NCBI GenBank assembly: GCA_910589485.1
Contig: CAJUSW010000002.1
Span: 1 to 64,000 of the forward strand
DNA: 64,000 bases
Source of the DNA: an uncultured Duncaniella sp.
GTDB lineage: Bacteria; Bacteroidota; Bacteroidia; Bacteroidales; Muribaculaceae
Direction: 5' to 3'
Below are positions 36,956-46,061 of this stretch, one piece after another. Position 1 is the first letter of the stretch, and each line of letters begins with the position of its first letter. A model generated the notes under the pieces. The model worked only from the letters and a program-made list of their open reading frames with translations. It was not told the origin of the DNA and did not search any database. Position numbers and translations under genes: made by a program.

Positions 36956-37259
36956 TCATTATCTAAGAAAGCATAGAGTATAAAGTATAGAGTATAGCGA
37001 ATACTTTTTACAAATAATTCCGTCTGAGGAATAATAGAGTATAGCGGTCAGCCCACCGAGGCAAGCATCTCCCGATGCCCCTCCACCGGCTGACCGCTAT
37101 ACTCTATTCTTACCCATCCCCTCTATACTCTATACTTTCCCCTCTATACTTAAGAATCCCCCTCTATACTTACTACTCTTATCTAAAAATACCCTAAACG
37201 CTACAATGATTGGATGATTTTTTGTAACTTTGTCACCCAAATAAACCTACGTTATCATC
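36956..37259. repeat. Gap with a 21-bp inverted repeat and CTATACT-type repeats
   Basis: This 304-bp gap has no gene. It contains a perfect 21-bp inverted repeat (37033-37053 with 37088-37108), whose 34-nt centre holds a further GCATC/GATGC stem. AAAGTATAGAGTATAG (36982-36997) is inverted at 37123-37138. The 29 bases 37122-37150 recur exactly at 53916-53944. A -7 box TAACTTTG (37225-37232) precedes trpS. Confidence 0.7.
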
Positions 37260-38318
37260 ATGAAAGATAAAGAAATCGTACTTTCCGGCATCCGTGCTAC
37301 CGGCAACCTCCATTTAGGAAACTACTATGGAGCCCTCAGCAAGTTTGTCAAGATGCAGGAAGACTATGACTGTCTCTATTTTATAGCTGACCTCCACGCA
37401 CTCACCACCAACCCCGACCCCAAGGCCCTCCACGAGAATGTACTCAACATCCTCGCCGAATACCTCGCCGCCGGAGTCGACCCCGACAAAGCTACAATAT
37501 TCGTCCAGAGCGACGTCCCCGAAATATCCGAGATGTACCTGCTCCTCAACATGCACGTAGGCATCGGCGAGCTCATGCGCACCGCCTCCTTCAAGGACAA
37601 GGCCCGCAAGCAGCTCGGCATCACCGACGACGGCCAGGACATTGAGAAACAGATCATCGGAGCCGACACCAACAAGCGCGTCAACGCCGGCCTCCTCACC
37701 TACCCCACCCTCATGGCCGTGGACATTCTCATCCAGAAGGCCCACAAGGTGCCCGTAGGCAAGGACCAGGAGCAGCACCTCGAGCTCACACGCCGCTTCG
37801 CCCGCCGTTTCAACTCATTCTACGGTGTTGACCTCTTCCCCGAGCCCGAGAACTTCAACTTCGGCGACCACGCCGTGAAGGTGCCCGGCCTCGACGGCTC
37901 AGGCAAAATGGGCAAGAGCGAGGGCAACTGTATCTACCTCGTTGACGAGGAAAAGGTGCTCCGCAAGAAAGTGATGCGCGCCAAGACCGACGAAGGCCCC
38001 AAGGAACCCAACCAGCCCGTATCCGAGCCCGTTGAAAACCTCTTCACACTCCTCGAGCTCACCTCAGGTCCCGAAATCGTACAGCAGTACCGCGACGCCT
38101 ATGCCGATTGCTCCATCCGCTACGGCGATCTCAAGAAACAGCTCGCCGAGGACATCCTCAAGGTAACCACTCCCATCCGCGAGCGTTACCAGGCCATACG
38201 CGCCGACGAGGCCTACATCGCCAAAGTGGTGAGACAAGGTGCCGAGCGCGCCCGCGAGCGTGCCGCCAAGACTCTCGCCGAGGTTCGCGAGGCCATGGGC
38301 ATCATCAAATTCTATTAA
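37260..38318 (+). CDS. trpS: Tryptophanyl-tRNA synthetase
   Basis: Class I aminoacyl-tRNA synthetase charging tRNA-Trp. The 352-residue length is normal. The HIGH-type motif is NLHLGNYYG (about 16-24) and the KMSKS-type motif is GSGKMGKSEGN (about 213-223). Residues of the tryptophan pocket (FIADLHALT, LMAVDILIQ) are present. A TAACTTTG box (37225-37232) lies 27 nt before the ATG. A stacked hairpin follows the stop. No leader peptide or T-box is seen. Confidence 0.97.
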   Translation: MKDKEIVLSGIRATGNLHLGNYYGALSKFVKMQEDYDCLYFIADLHALTTNPDPKALHENVLNILAEYLAAGVDPDKATIFVQSDVPEISEMYLLLNMHVGIGELMRTASFKDKARKQLGITDDGQDIEKQIIGADTNKRVNAGLLTYPTLMAVDILIQKAHKVPVGKDQEQHLELTRRFARRFNSFYGVDLFPEPENFNFGDHAVKVPGLDGSGKMGKSEGNCIYLVDEEKVLRKKVMRAKTDEGPKEPNQPVSEPVENLFTLLELTSGPEIVQQYRDAYADCSIRYGDLKKQLAEDILKVTTPIRERYQAIRADEAYIAKVVRQGAERARERAAKTLAEVREAMGIIKFY

Positions 38319-38328
38319 TCAATACATT

Positions 38329-38374
38329 AGCAAGCCCTTCCCCCGGCGTATAGCCGCATCAGGCAGGGCTTGCT
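38329..38374 (+). terminator. Hairpin between trpS and the DUF2723 gene
   Basis: AGCAAGCCCT (38329-38338) and AGGGCTTGCT (38365-38374) pair perfectly, and an inner CGGC/GCCG stem stacks inside. No T-run follows. It may end trpS transcripts or regulate the gene beginning 18 nt later. Confidence 0.6.
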
Positions 38375-38392
38375 CCTCTCAATCACCCCATT

Positions 38393-41300
38393 TTGAAACG
38401 TTACAATCTCATCAACGACATTTTAGGCTGGCTATGCTTCATCATCGCGGCCGTGACCTATCTGCTCACGGTCGAGCCTACCGCCAGCTTCTGGGACTGC
38501 CCCGAGTTCATATCCCAGGGCTATAAACTCGAGGTAGGACACCCGCCGGGCAACCCCATATTCATGCTCGCGGCCCGTTTCTTCGTCAACTTTGCGTTCG
38601 GCGATGTCACCAAGGTCGCGCTCATGGTCAACTCCATGTCAGCGTTGCTGTCGGCCGGCACCATCCTCCTGCTCTTCTGGACCATCACCCATCTGGTGAA
38701 ACGGCTCATAGTCAAGGACGATGCCACCGGAATGTCGCTGGTGCAGATGCTCGTGATCTTCGGCTCGGGTATCTGTGGCGCGCTCGCCTACACATGGAGC
38801 GACACTTTCTGGTACTCGGCTGTCGAGGGTGAGGTATATGCCTTCTCCTCGTTCTGTACCGCCCTGGTGTTCTGGCTCATCCTCAAGTGGGAAAACCGTG
38901 CCCACATGCCCCACAGCGACAAGTATCTGATACTCATAGCCTATGTGATAGGTATATCCATCGCCGTCCACCTGCTCAACCTCCTGTGTATCCCTGCCAT
39001 CGGCCTGGTTATCTACTACCGCCTGTGGAAGGACACCACCGCAACCGGATCGCTCATGGCACTCGTCGTGGCAGCCATCGTGGTCGGACTCATCCTCTAC
39101 GGACTCGTCCCCGGCTTCATCGAGGTATCGCAGTATTTCGAGCTGTTCTTTGTCAACGTCATCGGCCTGAGCTACAACGTCGGCGTGCTCATCTACGCCA
39201 TCCTCGCCGTGGCCTCGTTCATCTGGGCCATCCGCGAGCTCTACAAGCAGGACAACGTTAAGCGCATCCGCTGGAGCGTGGCCCTGAGCATACTCCTCTC
39301 AGGCATCCCCTTCATCGGCAGCAGCATGTGGATCCCCGTGATAATTATGGGTGGAGTCCTCGCCTACCTGTTCATGGCCAAGAAGCTCCCCGTGAGAATA
39401 CTCAACATCGTGGTGATGAGCATCTTCGTGATCTTCATCGGCTACTCGAGCTACGCACTTCTGCTCATCCGCTCCTCGGCCAACCCGCCCATGAACCAGA
39501 ACTCGCCCGACAACGTGTTTGCTCTCGCCTCCTACCTCAACCGCGAGCAGTACGGCGAGCGCCCCCTCTTCTACGGTCAGACCCACAACTCCTCCGTGGT
39601 CTACGAGGCCGACGCCTCAGGCCAGCTCTCACCCATGTATGACGAGGGCACACCCCAGTACTCCAAGGTAGCCAAGACCTCTCCCGACGACCCCGACCAC
39701 TACGTGTTCCAGGGCTACAAGAAGGACTACACCATGAGCCCCGAGCTCAACATGCTCTTTCCGCGCATCTACAGCGGTGCCCACGCCGGTGCCTACGCCG
39801 ACTGGATCGGAGGCATAAAGGGCACACCCACCAAGGTGACCCAGTATGTGGACCGCGACGGCAACGTCCTCCAGTACACCGACCGTATCAAGCCAACATT
39901 TGGCGAGAGCTTCCGCTTCTTCCTCATCTACCAGCTCAACCACATGTACTGGCGCTACTTCATGTGGAACTTCGCAGGCCGTCAGAACGATATCCAGGGC
40001 AACGGTGAGGTCAACCACGGCAACTGGATCTCGGGCATCCCCTTCATCGACACTCCCCGTCTCGGTGACCAGAGCCTCCTCCCCTGGAGCGACGGCGAGG
40101 GCAACCCCGGCCACAACGTCTTCTACATGCTCCCGCTCATCCTCGGCCTCATCGGTCTCGGATGGCAGGCCTTCATCTCCAAGCGAGGCATCGAGCAGTT
40201 CTGGGTGATATTCTTCCTCTTCTTCATGACCGGTATAGCCATCGTGCTCTACCTCAACCAGACCCCCTCACAGCCCCGCGAGCGCGACTACGCTTTCGCC
40301 GGATCCTTCTACGCATTCGCAATATGGATCGGCATGGGTGTGGCAGGCATATGGCAGATCATCTGCCTCGCCCTGGCCAAGAAACCGGCCAAGACCACTC
40401 CGGCCAACGCTCCCGCCGAGTCCGAGACACCCGCCAGGACATCCCTCATAGCAGCCGTCGTAGCCTGCATCGTAGGCCTGGCCATCCCTCTGCAGATGGT
40501 ATCGCAGACCTGGGACGACCACGACCGCTCGGGCCGCTACACCACCCGCGACTTCGGCATGAACTATCTCGATTCGGTCGATGAGAACGGCATCATCTTC
40601 ACCAACGGCGATAACGACACCTTCCCCCTGTGGTACGCCCAGGAGGTCGAGGGACACCGCACCGACGTAAAGGTGGTAAACCTCAGCTACCTCACCACCG
40701 ACTGGTACGCCAACCAGATCAAGCACCCCTCCTACGACGCACCCGGCATCGAGACCCTCGCCAAACCCGAGGATTATGCCTACGACCGCATGAACTTCAA
40801 CTACTTCGCCACCGACGAGGACACCACCGCCGTGCTCGTGGACACCTCCCTGGCCCAGCTCTACGACAAGAAGTCGAGCCAGAACCCTTGGGGTGCGCCC
40901 ATGATGAAGTACACCAACATGTACATCCCCGTCGACATTGACGCTGCCGTCAAGGCCGGACGCATCACCCCCGACGAAGCCCGCCGTAGCGAACCGGTCA
41001 TTGTGGCCAACATGCACAACGATCCCGGCTCGGCCGGACGTGGAGGCATGACTCTCAGCCAGGTGCTGAGCCTCGACATGATCAACACCTCCATCAAGAA
41101 CGGATGGGACCGCCCCGTCTACTTCGCATCCACCGTACCCGCCGGAGAGTACTATCTGGGCCTCCAGCCCTACATGCGCTCCACCGGTATGGCCTACGAG
41201 ATCTCGCCCATCTATCACGACGAGAACACCGACGATGATGTGGTGGCTGTCAACACCGAGAAAGCCTACCGCAACATCACCGAGAAATTCCGCTGGGGCG

Positions 41301-41887
41301 GACTCGACAAGGTGACCGAGCCGGGCCAGATCTACCTCGATGAGACAGTGAGACGCATGGTCACTACCACCCGCTCCTACATCCTCTCCACCGCCACTGC
41401 CCTCGTCAACGAGGCCGTGATGGCCGAGCGTGCCGACAGTGCCGACATCTCCGATGCCGACCGCGAGGCTCTCAACGTCTACAAGGCCGACCGCTACGCC
41501 AAGGCCCTCAACCTGCTCCAGCTCATGGAGGAGAAGCTACCCGAAGTGGCATCCCCCTACGCCATTCAGATCCCCGAGAAGATGGCCCAGCTGTATGCCC
41601 GCATCGGCATAGCCACAGGCAATGAGGAGGCCTCCAAGCATGCTCTCGACCTGCTCGAGAAGGAGCTGCGCCGCTACGGCGCCAACGTGAAGTACTACCA
41701 GAGCCTGGCTCCCTGGCAGTATGCAACCCTCCAGCGCACCGACCGCTTCGCCGAGACATACTATATGGTATATCTCCTCCAGGACTATGTGGACGCCGGC
41801 GGCGACGCCGAAGCCATCATCCACGAACTCGAGGATATGGGCGTCAACTTCGACCGCATTCTCTCCGTAGTGGAGCAGAGACAATAA
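38393..41887 (+). CDS. DUF2723 multi-spanning membrane protein, putative lipid-dependent glycosyltransferase
   Basis: A 1164-residue inner-membrane protein. The N-terminal half has about twelve helices and begins with the DUF2723 signature VEPTASFWDCPEFI (about 27-40), followed by KLEVGHPPGNPIF. The acidic residues of this first loop resemble the catalytic loop of protein O-mannosyltransferases. The C-terminal 450 residues are soluble and probably periplasmic, ending in TPR-like helices. The start is TTG at 38393: homologues I remember begin M-K-x-Y at this point and no ATG fits. A hairpin ends 18 nt before the start. A role in protein O-glycosylation is plausible for the phylum but unproven here. 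Confidence 0.85.
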   Translation: MKRYNLINDILGWLCFIIAAVTYLLTVEPTASFWDCPEFISQGYKLEVGHPPGNPIFMLAARFFVNFAFGDVTKVALMVNSMSALLSAGTILLLFWTITHLVKRLIVKDDATGMSLVQMLVIFGSGICGALAYTWSDTFWYSAVEGEVYAFSSFCTALVFWLILKWENRAHMPHSDKYLILIAYVIGISIAVHLLNLLCIPAIGLVIYYRLWKDTTATGSLMALVVAAIVVGLILYGLVPGFIEVSQYFELFFVNVIGLSYNVGVLIYAILAVASFIWAIRELYKQDNVKRIRWSVALSILLSGIPFIGSSMWIPVIIMGGVLAYLFMAKKLPVRILNIVVMSIFVIFIGYSSYALLLIRSSANPPMNQNSPDNVFALASYLNREQYGERPLFYGQTHNSSVVYEADASGQLSPMYDEGTPQYSKVAKTSPDDPDHYVFQGYKKDYTMSPELNMLFPRIYSGAHAGAYADWIGGIKGTPTKVTQYVDRDGNVLQYTDRIKPTFGESFRFFLIYQLNHMYWRYFMWNFAGRQNDIQGNGEVNHGNWISGIPFIDTPRLGDQSLLPWSDGEGNPGHNVFYMLPLILGLIGLGWQAFISKRGIEQFWVIFFLFFMTGIAIVLYLNQTPSQPRERDYAFAGSFYAFAIWIGMGVAGIWQIICLALAKKPAKTTPANAPAESETPARTSLIAAVVACIVGLAIPLQMVSQTWDDHDRSGRYTTRDFGMNYLDSVDENGIIFTNGDNDTFPLWYAQEVEGHRTDVKVVNLSYLTTDWYANQIKHPSYDAPGIETLAKPEDYAYDRMNFNYFATDEDTTAVLVDTSLAQLYDKKSSQNPWGAPMMKYTNMYIPVDIDAAVKAGRITPDEARRSEPVIVANMHNDPGSAGRGGMTLSQVLSLDMINTSIKNGWDRPVYFASTVPAGEYYLGLQPYMRSTGMAYEISPIYHDENTDDDVVAVNTEKAYRNITEKFRWGGLDKVTEPGQIYLDETVRRMVTTTRSYILSTATALVNEAVMAERADSADISDADREALNVYKADRYAKALNLLQLMEEKLPEVASPYAIQIPEKMAQLYARIGIATGNEEASKHALDLLEKELRRYGANVKYYQSLAPWQYATLQRTDRFAETYYMVYLLQDYVDAGGDAEAIIHELEDMGVNFDRILSVVEQRQ

Positions 41888-41913
41888 CCCTAAAAACTAT
41901 CCGCGCAAGCGGA
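41884..41913 (+). repeat. Short octamer array plus GCAA hairpin before pdxA
   Basis: ATAACCCT and AAAAACTA (41884-41899) are followed by TCCGC-GCAA-GCGGA (41900-41913). The pdxA start is 7 nt downstream. The first unit contains the stop codon of the preceding gene. Confidence 0.55.
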
Positions 41914-41920
41914 ATATGAT

Positions 41921-42991
41921 ATGGAAAACAGAAAAATCAAGGTGGGCATCACCCACGGAGACATCAACGGCATAGGCTACGAGATCATCCTCAAGACCCT
42001 CGAGGATCCCCGCATCGCCGAGATCTGCACCCCCATCGTGTATGGAAGTGCCAAGATCGCGGCCTCCTACCGCAAGCTCATGGAGCTTCCCGAAGTGAAA
42101 TTCACCACCATAACATCTCCCGCCGAAGCCACGGCCGACCACAACTATATAATTAATGTGGTCGACGAGAACGTCACCCCCGAGCCGGGCCGTTGCACCC
42201 CCGCCGGAGGATCGGCCGCGTTGGCCGCCCTCGAGCGCGCTGCCACCGATCTGCGCGAAGGTGCCATCGACGTGCTTGTGACCTGCCCCATAAGCAAGGA
42301 CGCCATCCACGGCGATGAGTTCTCATTCCCGGGCCACACCGAATTCCTCCAGGACCGCCTCAACGACGGTTCCGACCCCAAGGCCATGATGATCATGGCC
42401 GGCGAGGGACTGCGCGTGGCACTGGTCACCATCCATGAGTCGCTCGCCGACGTCACCCCCAAGGTGACCAAGGGCGCCGTCCTCGATAGCATAATGCGTT
42501 TCAACAAGTCGCTCATAGCCGACTTTGGCATCCACTCCCCCCGCATAGCCGTCCTCTCGCTCAACCCCCATGCCGGCGACAACGGCGTGATAGGCAGCGA
42601 GGACAACGAGATCGTGGCCCCCGCCGTAGCCGAGGCCTACAAGAAACGCGTGTTTGCTTTCGGCCCCTACCCTGCCGACGGATTCTTCGGAAGCGGAGCC
42701 TACAAGAAATTCGACGGAGTGCTCGCCATGTACCACGATCAGGGACTCATCCCCTTCAAGCTCCTCATGGCCGAGCGTGGCGTGAACTACACCGCCGGAC
42801 TCCCCTGCGTGCGCACCTCGCCCGACCACGGCACAGCCTTCGACATAGCCGGCTCAGGACAGGCCGATCCCCAGTCACTGCGCGAAGCCATCTACATGGC
42901 CCTCGACATATACCGCAACCGCCAGCGCGAGGCCGAGGCAACCGCCAACCCCCTCCGCAAGCAAAACTTCGACCGCGGCCGCAATGAGTGA
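41921..42991 (+). CDS. pdxA: 4-hydroxythreonine-4-phosphate dehydrogenase
   Basis: NAD-dependent enzyme of the DXP-dependent vitamin B6 route, making the aminoacetone phosphate used by PdxJ. It has 356 residues, slightly longer than the E. coli protein. Visible family motifs are GITHGDINGIGYEI (about 8-21), TCPISKDAIH with the metal-binding His, GHTEFLQD (His in the metal site), MYHDQGLIP (third metal His) and TSPDHGTAFDIAG near the C-terminus. pdxJ is not in this window. A hairpin module lies just before the start. Confidence 0.95.
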   Translation: MENRKIKVGITHGDINGIGYEIILKTLEDPRIAEICTPIVYGSAKIAASYRKLMELPEVKFTTITSPAEATADHNYIINVVDENVTPEPGRCTPAGGSAALAALERAATDLREGAIDVLVTCPISKDAIHGDEFSFPGHTEFLQDRLNDGSDPKAMMIMAGEGLRVALVTIHESLADVTPKVTKGAVLDSIMRFNKSLIADFGIHSPRIAVLSLNPHAGDNGVIGSEDNEIVAPAVAEAYKKRVFAFGPYPADGFFGSGAYKKFDGVLAMYHDQGLIPFKLLMAERGVNYTAGLPCVRTSPDHGTAFDIAGSGQADPQSLREAIYMALDIYRNRQREAEATANPLRKQNFDRGRNE

Positions 42992-43016
42992 TTTTGTCCT
43001 TCGAGCAAAATAAAAA

Positions 43017-43733
43017 ATGCACTACGCGATTATAGCAGCAGGACAAGGATCACGCCTTAGGAATGAGGGTATCGATACCCCCAAGCCATTGGTGCGTCTC
43101 GGCGGAGTGACATTGCTCGAAAGGTTAATAGGCATATTCCGCTCCCGCCCCGACTGCGAGGCAGTGAGCGTGATCATAAACCCCGAGGTACAAGCCTTTG
43201 CCGAAGCCTCGGACTCCCCGCTCCCATGGGCCGGAGCCGACAACCTCGTCGTAGCCTCCACCCCCGGTTCCATGCACTCCCTCCACCGCCTCAGCCCCCT
43301 GTTGCGCGCCACAGGCCCCCGGTTCTGCCTCACCACGGTCGACACCGTGTTCCATCCGGCCGAATTTGACGCCTATCTCGACGCCATGCACGCCGACACC
43401 CAAGCCGACGGATACATGGCCGTCACCACATACATTGACGACGAGAAACCCCTCTACATCACCATCTCGACCCCGGCCGAGAGCATGATCACAGGATTCT
43501 TTGACACCCCTCTCCCCGACGCCCGTCACGTGTCGGGCGGCATCTATGCCCTCCCCGTCAGCTCGCTCGACATCCTCGACGATTGCATGGCCGCCGGCGA
43601 GACCCGCATGCGCGATTTCCAGCGCGCCCTCGTGGCCGCGGGCATGCGCCTCAGGGCCTACAACTTCAGCCGCATCATCGACATCGACCACGCATCCGAC
43701 ATCCCCAAAGCACTCTCCCTCCTATCCATATAA
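43017..43733 (+). CDS. Nucleotidyltransferase of the sugar/polyol-phosphate type
   Basis: GT-A-like nucleotidyltransferase of 238 residues joining a nucleotide to a phosphorylated sugar, alcohol or polyol. The signature IAAGQGSRLRNEG...TPKPLV (6-26) binds the nucleotide, and TTVDTVF carries the metal-binding Asp. Such proteins make CDP-inositol in archaeal and Thermotoga pathways, where they work with a CDP-alcohol phosphatidyltransferase. Two of those are encoded downstream here. The leader (TTTTG...CGAGCAAAATAAAAAATGC) resembles that of the ABC permease gene at 33578. The substrate is inferred from neighbours only. Confidence 0.85.
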   Translation: MHYAIIAAGQGSRLRNEGIDTPKPLVRLGGVTLLERLIGIFRSRPDCEAVSVIINPEVQAFAEASDSPLPWAGADNLVVASTPGSMHSLHRLSPLLRATGPRFCLTTVDTVFHPAEFDAYLDAMHADTQADGYMAVTTYIDDEKPLYITISTPAESMITGFFDTPLPDARHVSGGIYALPVSSLDILDDCMAAGETRMRDFQRALVAAGMRLRAYNFSRIIDIDHASDIPKALSLLSI

Positions 43734-43769
43734 CCCCCATTAACCTTATAACAATGCCCCCAGGGCAAT
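43730..43769 (+). repeat. Octamer array plus hairpin before the ATP-grasp gene
   Basis: ATAACCCC (43730-43737), TTAACCTT (43740-43747) and ATAACAAT (43748-43755) run into TGCCC-CCA-GGGCA (43755-43767). The ATG follows at 43773. The stop codon of the preceding gene is inside the first unit. Confidence 0.55.
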
Positions 43770-43772
43770 AAT

Positions 43773-44642
43773 ATGGCCGACACTAAAATAGCAGCAATAC
43801 TCCGCGCCGGGGCCTATTCCCCCAACCACATCGGCAACGACGCGGCCATCCTCAACCTCACTTGCGAGCAGCTTCGCAAGCGGGGCTGTCAGGTCAAGAC
43901 CTATTCGGAGGAACAGCTGATAGCCGGGGCCGTCACCGAGCCCATCGTCATCCACATGTGCCGTGACCAGCGGTCATTCCCCATACTCCAGGCCATGGAG
44001 GACGCCGGACGGCTCGTGATCAACTCGGGCTACGGCGTGGAGAACTGTACCCGCGAGCGCCTCACACGCATACTCCTCGGTTCAGGTATCCCCTACCCCG
44101 AAAGCCTAATGGTGAGCACCAACCAGGCCATCACCGGACAGATGGAGCGCATAGGCATGCAGCAGGCCTGGATCAAGCGTGGCGACCTCTACGCCATGCA
44201 CAAGGAGGACGTCACCTATGTGCGCCACCCCGAGGAGGCCCAGGAAGTGTTGCAGGAATACTTCCTCCGTGGCATCAAGCGCGCAGTGATCAACCGCCAT
44301 CTCGACGGCGACCAGGTGAAATTCTACGGCGTGAGGGACACCGACTACTTCTACTGCTTCTTCCCCTTCGAGAAAAGCTATTCGGCCAAGGGGGACGACC
44401 GCGCCACCACCAAGCGGGGCGAAGAGACACGCTTTGACCTCGCCAAGTTCCGCGAGACCTGCGACCGCGCAGCCGATATCCTCGACATCCGCGTCTATGG
44501 TGGTGATGCCATCATCGCCCCCGACGGCTCATTCTCCATCATCGACTTCAACGACTGGCCCAGTTTCGCCCCGTGCCGCGTCGAAGCGTCGGCAGTGATA
44601 GCCCGCGCCATCCTCGCCGAGGTCAAGAAACACAAGGCCTGA
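43773..44642 (+). CDS. ATP-grasp-fold protein of unknown substrate
   Basis: A 289-residue cytoplasmic protein with the outline of an ATP-grasp enzyme: an N-terminal Rossmann-like part (about 1-95), a central ATP-binding part with AWIKRGDLYAMHKEDVTYV (about 130-150) and KRAVINRHLDGDQVKFYGV, and the metal-binding end DGSFSIIDFNDWPSF (about 250-264), where Asp and Asn chelate Mg. ATP-grasp enzymes join a carboxylate to an amine or thiol through an acyl phosphate. It lies between the nucleotidyltransferase and the GtrA gene of the lipid cassette. That could mean decoration of a head group, but this is a guess. Confidence 0.75.
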   Translation: MADTKIAAILRAGAYSPNHIGNDAAILNLTCEQLRKRGCQVKTYSEEQLIAGAVTEPIVIHMCRDQRSFPILQAMEDAGRLVINSGYGVENCTRERLTRILLGSGIPYPESLMVSTNQAITGQMERIGMQQAWIKRGDLYAMHKEDVTYVRHPEEAQEVLQEYFLRGIKRAVINRHLDGDQVKFYGVRDTDYFYCFFPFEKSYSAKGDDRATTKRGEETRFDLAKFRETCDRAADILDIRVYGGDAIIAPDGSFSIIDFNDWPSFAPCRVEASAVIARAILAEVKKHKA

Positions 44643-44699
44643 CCCGCGACGGCTCTCCCGGCCCACCCCCTTGAATGATTCACAGATACAATAATAGTA

Positions 44700-45224
44700 A
44701 TGTCCAGACATATTTCTAAAATAAAAGACCGGTTCATCAACGGAGGCGACATTGTATCGACCTTCCTGCGATCGTCCGTGTCATCCCAGATAGCCTCATG
44801 GATCGACATGGGCGTGGGCTTCGTGTTCTTCGCGTTTGTCCACCTCGCCCCCTGGATCTCCACCGCCATCGGCGCCGTGTGCGGAGGCATCGTGAACTGT
44901 TGCATCAACTACCGCTTCACCTTCCATGCCACCGACCTGCCCGTCAAGGCCGTGGCTGTCAAGTATGCCCTTGTGTGGCTCGGATCGCTGTTGCTCAACG
45001 TCTACGGCACCCAGATGGTCTATGAGCTCCTGTGCCAGCTCACATTCCTCGAGGATCTCGGCTTCAAGCCCAACGGCTACTACGCCGCCGCGCGTCTCAG
45101 CGTGTCACTGATCGTGTCGATATTCTGGAACTTCCTCATGCAGAAGAATTTCGTGTACCGTCGCAACGACATCGACCCCTACGCCATCCGCTTCGTCGAC
45201 ATGTTCATGCACCCGCGCAAATAA
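44700..45224 (+). CDS. GtrA-family membrane protein
   Basis: Small integral membrane protein of 174 residues with four predicted helices. It has the GtrA pattern: an N-terminal FLRSSVSSQIASWIDMGVGF, a second helix with AIGAVCGGIVNCCINYRFTF (the conserved Asn-Tyr/Phe), and the C-terminal IVSIFWNFLMQKNFVYR. GtrA proteins are thought to help move polyprenyl-linked or other lipid-linked sugars across the membrane. Its position between the ATP-grasp gene and the first CDP-alcohol phosphatidyltransferase gene ties it to the lipid cassette. Confidence 0.88.
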   Translation: MSRHISKIKDRFINGGDIVSTFLRSSVSSQIASWIDMGVGFVFFAFVHLAPWISTAIGAVCGGIVNCCINYRFTFHATDLPVKAVAVKYALVWLGSLLLNVYGTQMVYELLCQLTFLEDLGFKPNGYYAAARLSVSLIVSIFWNFLMQKNFVYRRNDIDPYAIRFVDMFMHPRK

Positions 45225-45297
45225 CCCCACCCCCGGCCACCACACCTATCCCGAACTTAACAATCAAAAAATACAATACACCAGTCACACACATCCT

Positions 45298-46008
45298 ATG
45301 CCTGAATCAGATATTATAATGGAACCCAAGACATCAACCTTCAAGAAGATGCGCGATGCACTCCAGCAGGGCATCTACTGCGTCATCAACCCGTTTGTTC
45401 GCTTCCTTATACGCATAGGGGTCACCCCCAACATGGTCACCACCATCGGTCTCCTCGGCAACATCGCCGCCGCCATCATCCTCGTTTATGCCGGTTACAC
45501 CGGATCGGCCTACAACATGAACTATCCCCTCGTCACATGGGCCGGAGGAGTGATCATCCTCTTCTCGCTATTCGACATGCTCGACGGCCAGGTGGCACGT
45601 CTCGGTGGCATGGCCTCGACATTCGGAGCCATGTACGACTCGGTGCTCGACCGCTATTGCGAGCTCTTCACCCTCGGTGGCATCAGCTACTATCTCATAC
45701 AGACCGGCTACGTGGCCGGCGCCCTCATCACCTTCGTAGCCCTCGTAGGCTCCATCATGGTGAGCTATGTGCGTGCCCGCGCCGAGGGTCTCGGCCTCGA
45801 GTGCAAGATAGGCTTCATGCAGCGCCCCGAGCGAGTGGTGGTGACAAGCCTCGGCGCCCTCGCCACCGGCATCACCGGCCAGTGCGTGAACCCCGCCAAC
45901 TTTGATGCAGTCAACATCCTCATCGTGGCCATGGCCGTGATAGCGGTATTCGCCAACATCACCGCCTTCGCCCGCGTAGGCCACGCCCGTCGTCAGCTCA
46001 TCAAATAA
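45298..46008 (+). CDS. CDP-alcohol phosphatidyltransferase (first copy)
   Basis: Integral membrane enzyme of 236 residues with about six helices, transferring a phosphoalcohol or phosphatidyl group from a CDP donor. The catalytic motif is complete and canonical: Asp93, Asp96, Gly97, Ala100, Arg101, Gly110, Asp114, Asp118, with the normal spacing of three between the last two aspartates. An alternative ATG seven codons on (at EPKTSTF) is possible. It lies 53 bp before the PAP2 gene. By analogy with inositol-lipid loci of Bacteroides it may make a phosphatidylinositol-phosphate-like intermediate. Phosphatidylglycerol-phosphate synthase is the main alternative. Confidence 0.9.
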   Translation: MPESDIIMEPKTSTFKKMRDALQQGIYCVINPFVRFLIRIGVTPNMVTTIGLLGNIAAAIILVYAGYTGSAYNMNYPLVTWAGGVIILFSLFDMLDGQVARLGGMASTFGAMYDSVLDRYCELFTLGGISYYLIQTGYVAGALITFVALVGSIMVSYVRARAEGLGLECKIGFMQRPERVVVTSLGALATGITGQCVNPANFDAVNILIVAMAVIAVFANITAFARVGHARRQLIK

Positions 46009-46014
46009 GGCCCC

Positions 46015-46055
46015 TAAACCCATAAACTCATAAACTTTTAAACCTCCCAAAGAGG
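46015..46055 (+). repeat. TAAACYnn octamer array plus hairpin before the PAP2 gene
   Basis: Four in-phase units TAAACCCA, TAAACTCA, TAAACTTT, TAAACCTC (46015-46046) overlap the hairpin CCTC-CCAAA-GAGG (46043-46055). The ATG is at 46062. Confidence 0.6.
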
Positions 46056-46061
46056 CCCGCA

